NCBI GenBank assembly: GCA_963978545.1
Contig: OZ021727.1
Location: 47,839,385 to 47,903,384 of the forward strand
Origin: Linyphia triangularis
Taxonomy: Eukaryota; Arthropoda; Arachnida; Araneae; Linyphiidae
DNA length: 64,000 nucleotides
Direction: 5' to 3'
A program made the translations under genes and the position numbers. Within the stretch, counting starts at the first letter, position 1, and every line of letters begins with the position of its first letter. Positions 28,580-39,772 of this stretch are shown one piece after another. Below the pieces are notes generated by a model. That model made no database searches, was not told the DNA's origin, and worked only from the letters and a program-made list of their open reading frames with translations.

Positions 28580-30357
28580 ATATAGAATGTAGAGAAATGC
28601 TATTAAATTATTAATGTACTAGTATGCCGGGGAAAAAATGGCCGAAACTGTTAAAAATCGACCTCCAAAGAGTTGAGCTAAATGCAACCGACGCATACAT
28701 AATAACTTTCCAAATAAAAATCTTTCTTTTTTTTATTTAATAACCCAGGGCTCTTCTTATTTTCAATGAAAAAAGTTGCAGACGATTCAGATCCCTGGCG
28801 ACATCTTACTTGGAACTTCAAAGTGAGCCAAGTTGGCAACATCAATTTCGCCATCAGTTACGTAATATTTATTTTCATAATATTTATTCATTTTTAAAAG
28901 ATTAATGTATTATAAGCTTTTCTAAAAACATTTTTTTAACAAAATTTTTCCAAAGATTTTGGTGAAATTCAACGCTTAAATTTCTATGTAGAAATCCTTG
29001 CATTTAAAAAGTTATTTATATTTTTATGTGTTGAATTCTAAAAAGTGTTCATACTCGATTGTTAGCTAAAAATTACTGGTATTATATAAAATTGGAAAAA
29101 ATAATTTTTTTAAACAAATTAACTCTTAAAGATCCTTAAAGAAGAATCTTTGAAAGCAAGGACCACTTTTAAATAGGTTATTATGATTATTCTAGCCAGG
29201 AGCACATTATTACATATGAAATCGTTTTTTATACAATTAATTAAACCAATATTTTGATTATTAAAGTCTTAAACCAATATTTATAATATTGATTTATCTA
29301 ACAAGGTTGTGAAATTGCATTGTCAAGAAGTATAAAACAAATATATTTCGTTTACAAATTCATTTTTACAAAAAATAGGGGTATCTAGAAAATGTAAACA
29401 ACATTGATCTCTAGTAAAAAATTCCCGCTATGCAATTGCATTAAAAGTTCAACCAGAAAAGGCAGTGATTTATATATTCTCTACCTTAAGTATGAAAAGG
29501 TTCCCCTTTTTACCGTAAATGTGCCCTACGTTTTTGCATGTAATAGTTTTTCTTTTGCCTTCCTTAACTTTAACAAAAAAAAAAAAAAAAAAAAAAAATG
29601 ACTTGCGGCCTATAAGCAGATGATTTTCTTCCGAAAACAAAACTGCCTGTATGGATTTTGTGTTGTTTTACAGAACTAAAGAAATTGAATTTTCAGCAAT
29701 TAATATACATTTCAAATAAATGTAAACTTATAATTTTGAAAGTGTATACTATATTCTACATAATGGTTGGGCAAAATGCTTCGATTTTAAAAGCCAAAAT
29801 TTTAAAAAAAATAATAATTATTGATAACTGAAATAGGAATATCATCCTTTTTAAATTAACTTTAGTGTTTAAAACAATTTACTAGTCTTACTACCATAAC
29901 TTAAACTTTATTCATGTAATCAGCAACATTGATTTTGAATATAAATGTCGCATATTTGTAACTAAAAGCAACGATTATGATAGATTTTGTAAAGGTAACA
30001 ATTAAAAGGAAGATTTTTCATTCAGAATTATTTACAAATCTGAAATAGAAAGTAATTTATTTGTTCTATTTATACGCTTCCACAATTTTGAGAGCATTGG
30101 GAAATATTTATAAAAATATGATTATTTTAATAAAACGAAAGGAATGTCACTGTTACAAAAATAAAATACGCGTTTTCATTAAAGGAGACGTTCACTTACT
30201 ATTACGTCTGTCTGTCAGTTTGTTTGCTTATTTGTTTATGTGTTTATTTGTTACAGTGACCTTTAAATTGATATACGAGATCCGATTCGTTAAAATTGGG
30301 TGATAGAAATATTGCATGCTTTAATTCTGTCGTTGTTTCACTACTAGTCTTTCAATA
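28580..30357. other. Gene-free stretch with a poly(A) run
   Basis: It contains 24 consecutive A at 29575-29598. This could be a retroposon tail, but no retroposed body is recognised upstream. Confidence 0.45.
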
Positions 30358-31297
30358 TCTATAATAATAAAACAACGAGTTTGTCTGTACTCTACAACAA
30401 GCTACTTAAAATAGGCGTAGAGGTCTGAAATTTTCAACATAAATAGTTTTGATCATCTAATTTGACTGTTGAAAGACAGAATGCTAAAATTTTAATTTTG
30501 ATTTCTCAATTAATTTTTTTAATTAATTAAAAAAAAAAACATTCCGAAAAGACTTCTAATAGGTCTACAGATCTGAAATTTTCAACAGAAGTAGTTTTAA
30601 CCACCTAATTTGACTGTTGAAACACATAATGTTAAAATTTTATTTAGTTTTTTTTTTAATAATTTTGTTTTACATAATTTTAAATTTTTTTACAAAGGAC
30701 TTCAAAGAGGAAAAATACTGTGAAATTTTCAACATAAGTAGTTGTGCCCATCTAATTGGATTTGTGAAAAACAGAATATTAAAATTTTAATTTATTTTTG
30801 AATTAATTTTTTTACAAAGTGACTTCTAATCAGCTTACATTAGCTCTTAAATTTTCAACATAAGTAAATTTTACCTTCAAATGGAAATTTTGACAAACAA
30901 AATATTAAAATTTAATTTTCTTTTTTAATTATTTTTGGATAATTGAATTTTTACAAAATGACTCTTTTAATAGAAGTACAGCTCTGAAATTTCATTATAA
31001 GCAGTTTTGGCCTTCTAATTGGACTTTTGCCAAAAACATTGTTAAAATATTCTCAGAGGGGTGAATGGAGATGTGAACCTTTCAGCTAGCAAAGCGAGCC
31101 TGCGCTTAAGTGTCATTGAAGTTTTCAGCGAGTGAATTGCGCTATTTCGAGCAATGAAATTTTTAGCGAGGAAAGCGTACTTGTTTTTATTTAGGAATTC
31201 ACCTTTCAGAGAGTGAATCTAGTCTGTTCGCGAAAAGCCAAAAACTGTGAACGATACACCAAAGACGGATCTCCGCAACGAGAGACCACGCAGCTAG
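30358..31297 (+). mobile_element. Helitron-like non-autonomous element
   Basis: The left end TCTATAATAATAAAAC sits directly after an A, as expected of Helitron 5' termini. The body has about five degenerate 120-150-bp units with the shared block 'tctgaaattttcaacataag'. It is followed by a 'tagcaaagcgagcctgcg' segment and by 'gagagaccacgcagctag', ending in CTAG at 31294-31297. The base after CTAG is A rather than the expected T, and only a weak hairpin precedes it, so the right boundary is tentative. No Rep/helicase coding is present. Confidence 0.45.
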
Positions 31298-32060
31298 ATT
31301 TTATAAAAAGAAAGAACTTTACTGCTGAAAGAAAACACCAAAACATCCACTTGCAATCAAAATAATGCAAATCGATCAAATTGCAAAAAAAAACTTTCTT
31401 CTTGGTGTTTTTAAATAATGCAATAACAATAGCACCCTTAATTCTGGAGCATTAATCAATGTTCTGAAGATTTCATCTGCTGACGCCTTTTGTTAAAAAA
31501 ATAGTAGTTGGAAATAAACTAAATTATAGCAGTCACTGTCACTAAAAGATAGAGATTTCACGCATGTATACTTTTTTTCATAACTTCTAATGGTTTCATT
31601 TCTGTACTTAAGAATATTACATGAATAAGTACTTTAAAAATGCGTATCAATTTCTTCATGAGCATGTGAAGAATTCATTAGAAATCTCATGCAATTTGAA
31701 TTGTATAATAGTAAAGATTGTTACGAATTTTCTTCTCCAGGGAATTATGACAGTGGATTAATAAAATAAATCCTTTTGTTTTCTGCAAAGAAGTGTATAA
31801 TTCTTTAATTAGCAGCAGCAAAATACATTCAAGCTCACATTAGAGCTTCCAGTCATCCTGACTCAACAGCAGCGAAAACACAAATTCGCTGCAGTTCGGA
31901 AAAAACACAGAACTTCATCCACAGCAGTTTAATTCCAAACAACTACAGTCAGAACTGAATTAGACTGACCCTGATTAATTCGCACTCGAACCTTTAATAG
32001 GTTGGCGACATTCTCCGAAATTCAAGAAATATCCGAATAAAACTAACAGTTGTCATTTAT
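31298..32060. other. Gene-free stretch
   Basis: Nothing is recognised apart from short simple sequences. Confidence 0.4.
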
Positions 32061-32128
32061 TTAACCCCTTGCCAGTGGAATATATTTGAGAAAACGTACT
32101 GAGTTCGAGCATCACAGGCAAGGGGTTA
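32061..32128. mobile_element. Tiny MITE with TTAACCCCTTGCC terminal repeats
   Basis: TTAACCCCTTGCC at 32061-32073 is mirrored by GGCAAGGGGTTA at 32117-32128, giving a 68-bp palindrome-ended unit. A TTAA start followed by a C-run is typical of piggyBac-type miniature elements, which duplicate TTAA. The right TTAA has degraded to TTAT. Confidence 0.5.
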
Positions 32129-32985
32129 TATCTTGTATTCCCGATACCATTTACATTTATTACATAAATAAAAGACTATAATTAAAAGTACTTGCAGAAC
32201 TTAAAAAAAAAAACGATTCCGGGTTTTTAAGCAATTGGAGCAACCGTATAGTGGGCTTGTGAGAACGCGATCGAGTGTAGCCGCGACTATAGAAACACTG
32301 TTTATATCCAGTAGAAGTTTATTCAATCCTACTATTCTTATTGGCATCTTCAAATATGACACGTGTTTATAGCATCTGAAGTGTGGACAGGGCCGATCCT
32401 ATGAGAGACCCCCCCCCCCCCCCATCCCCATCAAACTATTTTCTCAGTTGGCAAATTGGTTTTTTTTTTTTTTTAATGAGTCGTCAAATTATGTAAAATG
32501 TGGTCAGTTGTGAATTAAAAAAAATACATTTATCAAAAAACTTCGTGCGAAAACACTACTAGATAATGACATAATGCAAGAAGTCGGCAATTCTTAAACG
32601 AGGATGACAGCATTCTGTACCAAGTAAATAGAAATTGGCATAGAATCAAGTAGGTTGACGCTTGACCACACATCTCCCCTTTCCGTCGAGATAAAGAGCA
32701 CCTTTGGAGATTTGTAGGGGGGGGGGGTCCACCGTCCCACACAGCTACGAAAGTTTTACAGCACGAAAAAATATATCTAGTACTAAGATGCCTCTATTTT
32801 AAATCATTTTCTGCAGTCGGCAAAACGAGTGTTTCAAAGAACCAGTCCTTGCCCTCTCATATATATATATATATGTTTATGCATGTGTGTTTAGTGACGT
32901 GTAAGCAAACCATTCCACTTATAATCCACACCATGATTGACAGTCGGCAATTCTTAATTAGAATTAAAAAAATAATAGTATTATT
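32129..32985. other. Gene-free stretch with homopolymer C and a short (TA)n
   Basis: There is a C run at about 32409-32423, a T run near 32460 and a short (TA)n near 32861. The sequence 'agtcggcaattcttaa' occurs at about 32583 and again at about 32942, indicating a local duplication. No gene. Confidence 0.4.
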
Positions 32986-33000
32986 AGAAAGAGACTAATG

Positions 33001-33225
33001 TTGCAATGTCATAAGTGTGGTAGTTATTGTTTCGATGAGGATTGCAAGCAAAGACGTGAATTTAGCACACATGCAGGAAACGTAGTTTCTGTAAAACATG
33101 TTGTTGCACCAGCAAATCCATTTGGAATCTGGATGCAAAATAACATTGCTGTAAGTTAGTCTATTAATTTTTTTTCCTTCTTACTTTTATCGTTCTAGTA
33201 TGTCTTACGACAACATTATTTGTAG
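33001..33225 (+). CDS. Possible two-exon Cys-rich coding fragment
   Basis: The frame from ATG 33001 reads MLQCHKCGSYCFDEDCK and then continues to PFGIWMQNNIA at 33150. Four closely spaced Cys (C-x2-C, then two more) suggest a small zinc-binding or disulfide fold. A consensus donor GTAAGT starts at 33151. A pyrimidine tract and acceptor 'cgttctag' end at 33198. Joining there keeps the frame for YVLRQHYL and a stop near 33225. The 48-bp intron is short but feasible. The family is not recognised. It may be the 3' end of a host gene or a transposon gene, or a chance arrangement. Confidence 0.3.
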
Positions 33226-34080
33226 CTGGGGGGAGGGGTCATTCTTTCAAAACTTGATTGTGCACCAAATGGGAATCCTAATGAAATGTGAATTGAAAGA
33301 TGTGTATTAAATTTTTGTTAAAAAAATATTTAAAATATGGCTTCCTGTTTTCTGTGAATGTTATTGTTACTTTTTCCTAATTTTTAATTAAAAAAGTTCA
33401 TGACTGTACAAGTACCCAGGTGGTATTTTGTAATTTTGTTTGGTTTTGAAACTTCTTCAGTCCTTATCAACACTTCTTATTTTGCGTACAAAGTAAAGCT
33501 TTAAAATTTTATTTCTAGACACTTTTGGTATTAACTATATCCATTTATCGCCTATACAAGTACACATCCATTTTTTTTTATTCTTAATAGTACTGAAGGT
33601 AAATCTCAAAAAGATTTAATATTTAGTAAACAAAACAAAAAAATTACATGAGTCTGCAGGTCACTAGCAAAAATGGAGTGAACTTTTGACTAAACTGTAA
33701 ACAGACTTTACATAAAAAAATGTATTTTAATGTGTCATCAACATTTATGTAGCGGCTGTGGGAGGGATGGCTAAAAAATATATTTTGTGATGCTTGTGAC
33801 ATGCTTATTTTTATAAAAAAATCGTATATTTTGGAATGATTTCGCCCAAGTTTGGTCAATACTTCCAGAACCCCTGTTCCCGACAGTGGCCAATACAGCT
33901 GTGTTAACCTGGCAAGTTCCGTGCCAAGGAATGTGGGGGGAGGGCATATCTACTTCCAAAGAAAGAAAAAGCTGCAAAGGGTTCCTGGAGCCAACCAGGC
34001 CCGTCAGTGTCTGTATAAAATGGAGCGATCAGCTACTTAAGTTCTTCTTTTTAGTGTTCCAATTTTTATTTCAAAATAAG
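33226..34080. other. Non-coding stretch
   Basis: A frame at about 33852-34040 contains an Ig-like DSGQYSC string, but it lacks the rest of an Ig domain and starts at TTG. No gene is called. Confidence 0.4.
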
Positions 34081-34335
34081 TAGTTGCTTTATTTTTAAAG
34101 TCCAATTCATTCAAATCCCAATCATTCTCGCAATTATAACAATTCAATTATTGAAATAAATTTATAAATAAAACTATTTAATTAATGAAATTATTATATA
34201 AAAATATTTAAATAATAAAGTATAGTAATTATTAAAACTATCATAATTATTCAATTAGTTATTGGAAATATTATTAAAATTGGAATAATGATTATATTGA
34301 AAATTTGAGCCGCCATAAATCTAAAATCAACTGGC
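34081..34335 (+). repeat. AT-rich dispersed repeat family C (copy 1)
   Basis: Degenerate 'aaattattaaa' blocks end in 'ttgaaaatttgagccgccat' plus 'aaatctaaaa'. The same tail and body occur at 58.09-58.40 kb, which shows a dispersed repeat. The class is unknown. Confidence 0.55.
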
Positions 34336-34912
34336 AGATTTTATGTCCCAGCACGCCTCTGGCCAAGATCTGTAACAACGGCCGGTTTAAAACGGTCCAT
34401 ATCAGGATTGACTAATGTATAGCGATATTGGCTAGATATATTAAATAGCGTTGTTGAGCTACTGGTGTCTGTGTGATCGCTTCTGTATCAAACGCTTATA
34501 AACAGTCCTGGTCTCCAAACTCATTTTTTTTTCTCAGCAAACGTTTTTAATACTTCACGTGTACCACAGACTCGCTTCGCTCTCTAAAAGTTTCAACGCC
34601 AGCACAGACTCGCGCTTCACTCTCTGAAAGATTCTTTCTACTCAAGCACAGGCTTGTTTTGCTGGTTAAAAGGATTATTGCTACATAAACCCTTATTATT
34701 TGAACCCTTCAGTCGAGAAACAAACAAGTTAACATTACTACAATAATACAACCCTCCTCACCTCTCCGACAGTTATTTTAAATCTCCTAAAGTCCCCCAT
34801 TCTCTAAAAAACAAAATACAAATGGAGTTTATGCATTTGCATTGTACAGTCGAGAAGATATTGACCCTTAATTTTTTTTTAATTGACTAGAAAGGGTGTT
34901 GGCACTCTTGAC

Positions 34913-34950
<38 letters not shown>

Positions 34951-35300
34951 GCTTGACCGCATTTAAAAAACTTCTAAAAATTAATTTAAAAAGTTATTAA
35001 AATTTTAACATTCTGTTTGTAAAAATCAAAATTAGAAGGGCAAACTACATATGTTTAAAATTTCAGAGTGCAACGCTTATTGGAAGTCACTTTGTAAGAA
35101 AAACTTAATTTTAAAAAAAAGTAATAATAATAACTAAGCAAAGTATTTAAAATTTTAGCTTTCTGTTACTCAAAGGTACAATTACAAGGCCAAAATACTT
35201 ATGTTGAAAATTTCAGATACCTACGCCTATTGGAAGTCGGTTTCTATAGAGCCACAGACAGACACGCAGACTATTTGTTCTATTTTTCCACAACATTATA
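34336..35300 (-). mobile_element. Helitron-like non-autonomous element, inverted copy
   Basis: Read on the minus strand from about 35300, it has a 'tttctataatgttgtgg' start and then units with 'tctgaaattttcaacataag'-type blocks (about 35215 and 35070). After the run of 35 T at 34915-34949 come 'gagagcgaagcgagtctgtg'-type segments at 34.55-34.68 kb. This is the same order of parts as the element at 30.36-31.30 kb, in the opposite orientation. The 3' end could not be fixed. It is probably within 34.34-34.55 kb. Confidence 0.4.
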
Positions 35301-35424
35301 GAAAGTAAAATAAGTCGGCAAACTTTTATAAATAGTCGGCATTTTCAGCGTTACACCCCTCTCCCCACAAAAGTTGTATCTGATAGACACTGAGTGTGGA
35401 CTAATATTACAAATAAACTTATCT

Positions 35425-35555
35425 TCTGATCAAGGCCAAGGGATTTAAATGAGTCTCCAGGCCGTGACAATCTTCAAAAGTCTATGGATGCGAAGGAAAC
35501 AAGTTGTTAGTTTCGTTTTCTCCCACTAAACAAGGGTGGCGCTGCAATCCAACCA
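35425..35555 (-). repeat. Dispersed repeat with 'GCAGCGCCACT' core (copy 2)
   Basis: This is an inverted copy of the block at 4.89-5.03 kb. It contains 'tctatggatgcgaaggaaac', 'ttctcccac' and 'agggtggcgctgcaatccaa' in mirrored order. It abuts the 140-bp tandem array to its right. Confidence 0.65.
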
Positions 35556-35574
35556 GATTTGAAACTGCGATATA

Positions 35575-36215
35575 GTAATATTAACACACTTGCCGTAATT
35601 CAATTGGGCTGAAATTCGGCAGATAGATTCGATGTCGATGAAAATGCTTTCTATCAAATTTCAAGGTCACTAAAAGGTCGCTTTTACACACGCTTGTATC
35701 TTCAGATACTAAAACACAACTTTCCTTCATCCAATCACTCTAAAATTTAACAGGTAGATTCGTTGTCAATAAGGTTGCATTAAATCATGTTTTGGAAGGG
35801 TGTCACTGTCCCAAAAAGGTAGCTTTTACGTACGCTTCTCTCTTTAGTATACTATAAAACCAACTTACTGTCATCCAATCGGGCTGAAATATGGCAGATA
35901 GATTCCATGTCGATAAGGTTGCATTATATCATGTTTTGGAGAGTGTCACTGTCAATAAAAGGTAGCTTTTACACACGCTTCTATCTTCAGAATACTTAGA
36001 GCATCAACTTGCCGTCATCCAATCGAACTGAAATTTGACAGATAGATTCGCTGTCTATACGATCGCATTACATCAAGTTTTAGGGGATGTCACATTCACT
36101 AAAAATACTCTTTTATACGCGTTTCTACTGTCTTACTTCAGACTGACAGCTTTTACTCACGTTGTATTACCCAAATACCAAGCTTAATTCAAACATATTT
36201 ACTTTGGTGATATTT
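35575..36215 (+). repeat. Four-copy tandem array, unit about 140 bp
   Basis: Units contain 'gtcatccaatcgggctgaaa', 'gcagatagattc', 'tgtcgataaggttgcat' and 'cttttacacacgcttctatc'. The central 'attcgatgtcgat'-type motif recurs near 35630, 35763, 35908 and 36050. The array ends with 'taccaagcttaattcaa', which also flanks the single unit at 1.1 kb. The reading frames are not conserved. Confidence 0.8.
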
Positions 36216-37189
36216 AATGAATTAAATCCTTGATAAAACTGAGAGTTTCATCTGTTTCTTGAGCACCATGTGGGATAGGTAGTCTGGGAACACACTAGGA
36301 ACGGTACCCCTTTTTAGTATCTTTATCTTCAACGTTATCATCAGATTTAAAATGAAGACTTGTCCTTAATGTGTAGATTGGCTCTGGAAATCACTCTTAC
36401 CCATTTCTTGCGTTGATCCTGATCCAAGGGGAATTCGTGAAATTTAACAACTGCTCTCTTTCCAGAATATGAAGTACAGCGTGGAATGCAATTATTTACC
36501 ATGTTTGGTTTTAATTAATTGATAATGAAATAAATTAATAAATGGAAATCTATGAGAATTATATCAATTCCACTTGCAAAAAGTATTAGAAATTAAATAA
36601 GTAAGTCAAAAAGTGCTGTGAAAAATGTTTCGAACGCCAGCTAAAATAAAAATATCCAGGGCTGCCAACTCTGAGATCACGGGAATCTCCAACAGCCTAT
36701 TAAAAAATATCCAAAAATAATAATCGGTCTTAATCATCGCAGATTTATACTCCTCACTCAAGCAAAATCTAATTTAATACAAAGGATTTAAAAATACAAC
36801 AAAAATTCCAAACTCTGTTTCCATAATGAATGATGAAAATAAAATAGAAAAATAATCCTTATTGCAAATGAACAACTTAATTCTAAAAATAGATATCAAA
36901 GTCTCATATTTGATGCCTAATAATCAACAAAAAGCAAAGAACTTTAAAGTAAACAGTTGAAAACAAAACAGGAAATGATAGTGCAATACTATTGTATTCT
37001 ATCCACACCTCAATAATCCCAGGTAACAGGCGCCGAAATTGTAAAAAAAGTCTGCTGAGTCTACTTTTTACAAAAAAAAAAATTAAAATATAAAAAAATT
37101 ACAAATAAACAAAGAACTGGAAAACAAAAAAAACGCCAAAAAATGATGAAAAAGGGTCAGACCTAGCAACCCTGACCAAACAAAAAAAA
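36216..37189. other. Gene-free AT-rich stretch
   Basis: No recognisable gene or element. Confidence 0.45.
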
Positions 37190-37700
37190 ATACCTGCTGG
37201 TTGGAATGCAGCGCCACTAGTCCAATGCGGCTGTTTCCACTGTTTACTATTAGTTTTCATGGCCTGGAGAGTGCCTTAATGCTCGTACAATCCAGTCCCT
37301 GGCCTTGCTCTGGTTGATTTTTGCATGTATCTGGTTAATCACGCTTCGTACGGCTAAACCAGTCATTTTCTGGTTAAATTTTATATTTCCAGTATTTGGT
37401 TGAACTCATCTCGGTGAAACCTTTCATTTAACATATCGCAAGTTATCATCATTGATGTTATCATAACATTTGTTGTTCCTCTGGAAATGCTGACCTCAGA
37501 CAAAGAAAGAGGTGGATTTATAATGAAAGAAAAATATAGTGACATCAAAATAAAACAAGTTGGAATGTGACAGCAACTGTCAATAAAAAGCCGCTTCTAC
37601 AAATTTTATATCATGGTATATGAAATCTTGGTACTATGCATGTACAGTTTGATGGCATTTTATGATTTAAATCTTCTCCTGTTAAGATTTACGATGTTGA
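37190..37700 (+). repeat. Dispersed repeats: 'GCAGCGCCACT' copy 3 and 140-bp-unit relic
   Basis: At 37200-37300, 'ttggaatgcagcgccactag' and 'ggagagtgccttaatgctc' match the block at 4.9 kb. At about 37560-37660, 'cagcaactgtcaataaaaag' and 'cttggtactatgcatgtaca' match the 140-bp-unit repeat and its flank. This second co-occurrence suggests the two blocks belong to one larger repeat family. Confidence 0.55.
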
Positions 37701-38039
37701 TAATAGAAAACCTGCTAATTTGGAGCTTTTATAAATAAATATGCCACTAAGTTAGCAAATTTAGAGACAAAACAATACGAGAAAACTGATCACCAAATAT
37801 TCTAATTCTAATCCAATATTGCTATTTGCAGCAAGGATATAAACTTTCCATTGAGTTAAAGTAGAACCACTTATTCGTTCGAACTTCAAACCTCTTCCAT
37901 TCGAAATATCCATTCAAATTTAATGTAATTCAAATTAATTTAACGTTTCCTTTAAGATAATATATGACATATGTCTGTAACATTTATAATTTACATTTTA
38001 TGATTTGCAAATAGACTTTCGGCATTGCATCAAACAGAA
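37701..38039. other. Non-coding stretch
   Basis: AT-rich, nothing recognised. Confidence 0.4.
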
Positions 38040-38215
38040 GGGTTTGGTTTGCACACTCAATGGCCTATTTTTATGAACAATAATGGTTAATAAGGCAGGA
38101 AGCTACATCTTAACTTGGAATCTGAGCCTCAACGAACATCCATGCCTAACCCGGGGTTCGAAACCGGAATCTTTGGCATGCTAGGCCAGAACTCTAATCA
38201 CTCAGCCATCAGATG
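38040..38215 (-). mobile_element. Diverged tRNA-derived SINE fragment
   Basis: On the minus strand, 'tggctgagtgattagag' resembles an A box and 'ggtttcgaaccccggg' a B box. A 'ttaggcatggatgttcg' segment follows, comparable with the 'gttggcatgggtgtttg' of the two better SINE copies. No clear TSD was found. It is an older or related-subfamily copy. Confidence 0.5.
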
Positions 38216-38220
38216 AGCTG

Positions 38221-39400
38221 TGTCATTTACCGTTTTTATATTTTTTTAATTCATTTAAAAACTATTAAGGTTGTGGAACATTGCACAACTTTCAATTACA
38301 ATATAATACTGACGTGGATTTGTATCATTTACCGTTTTTATATTTTCATCATTCATTTAGAATAAAAAGGTGTGGAACATCGCACAACTTTCAATTACAC
38401 TATTTATGATGTAGATTTGTGTAATTTATCATCTTTATATTTTCATTAGTCACTTAGAAAAAATTGCCAGCTCGGCGATATTTTTTGTGATAATTCTTAT
38501 ATTGGGTCTTTAAAAAAAAAAAAAAATCGCAAAATGGGAATTTTGGTGGTATGCTTATCAATAATTCTTATATTATCCTTTCTTATGAGTAAAACTAAGC
38601 AGAGATAAAAAAAAAAAAAAAAAACTCCGATTGTTGATGAGGTATGCTCAAGGAAAGAGAACTCTGTGTTAAAGGCATTCGTTTTACAACTTTTTACTCG
38701 AATTTAGTTGTGGAGATGTTTAGAACACCTTAAGAGCCATTAATACCATAGCGATTTCAGACAAAATCGTTAGAGCCGTTTTTTAGCAATTACTGAAAAA
38801 CATGATTTTTTCAATGGCAGCTACTTTATGCGCATGGGCGATTTTGAAGAAAGCCTTATTGGTAGATCCCTGTGCCATCACCAACCCACACACCAAATTT
38901 GAACATCGTAGATCAGTTTGTTCGGGAGTTATGCTGACCACAGACACACGGACAGCAATGAAATCAGGATGTTCCAAAATGGGGAGAAATGCAAAAGAAA
39001 TCGAAAACTTTCTTTTGATCGAATGCTATACTTTCATTACCCTATGTATACATATGGGTAATTAAAAGTAAACTAGGGATGTGGAATATCTCTCAACTTT
39101 CAATTACACTGTAATATTGACATGGATTTGTGTCATTTGCCGTTTTTATGTTTACATCATTCATTTAGAAAAAATTGCCAGTTTGGTGAAATTTTTTTGC
39201 GATAATTCTTGTGTGGGTCACTTTAAAAAAAAAAATAATAATAATTAAAATGATGATTTTGGCGATATACATTTCGATAATTCTTATATTATTGTTTCTT
39301 ATAAGTGAAACGGGGGAAAGAAGGCATTCGTTTCGTACTGATTTGCCCCACATCAACCTAACATTTTACATAAAATTTAATTTCTGGGTGTATTTAATTT
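38221..39400 (+). repeat. Family A repeat cluster (one near-full copy, tandem heads)
   Basis: The head motif 'tcatttaccgtttttatatt' with nearby 'aactttcaattacactataa' occurs at about 38225, 38290, 38385 and again at 39080. The main copy runs from about 38369 to about 39063. It includes 'aattgccag', 'ttcttatat', 'aacaccttaagagccattaa', 'agccgttttttagcaattac' and 'ctgaccacagacacacgg'. Other copies are at 45.72-48.60 kb, 56.08-56.22 kb and 60.20-60.86 kb. No coding capacity is seen. The class is unknown. Confidence 0.8.
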
Positions 39401-39572
39401 TAAAATTCATTTATAGTTTAACTACGTGAAATTTTTCTAATTTTACAATTACACATTATTTATTTAAATTTATATTTTGTGTGTAATTTTATACATTGAA
39501 ATATTTACTGATACTTTCATGATACGAATAATTTTTATGAATATAATGATACTTTGGCTCAGATTTACTGTA

Positions 39573-39770
39573 CGGTCCCCCTTGGCGCAGTTTTTCATTC
39601 AATCCAATTTTGACAACCCTATTGGAGGAAAGCGGTTTGCAGTCAAACAACCATATTGAATTTCATTACTTGCTTGGATCACGTTGTGAGAATAGGTGCG
39701 TTATTCACCGAGTCTTGCCGAATTTTACCACGGTTTGGCGAGTTTTCTAAAAATTCGCCAAGGGGGACCA
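39573..39770. mobile_element. 198-bp MITE with 15-bp terminal inverted repeats
   Basis: cggtcccccttggcg (39573-39587) and cgccaagggggacca (39756-39770) are inverted with one terminal mismatch. TA dinucleotides lie immediately outside at 39571-39572 and 39771-39772, consistent with the TA duplication of Tc1/mariner/pogo elements. There is no coding capacity. Confidence 0.8.
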
Positions 39771-39772
39771 TA

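Noticed and set aside
33852..34040. Possible Ig-domain exon with DSGQYSC string
   Set aside because: Only the F-strand-like motif is present. No strand-B Cys, no Trp and no splice-bounded exon are seen, and the start is TTG. Probably coincidence.
30358..35300. One large transposon with 0.9-kb terminal inverted repeats
   Set aside because: The inverted parts look like two separate Helitron-like elements with diverged sequences, and no TSD brackets the whole. Kept only as an alternative in the findings.
38783..39065. Overlapping frames on both strands in family A, similar to those at 60.57-60.86 kb
   Set aside because: The similarity comes from the shared repeat. The frames are not maintained between copies (indels shift them), so there is no evidence for a coding function.
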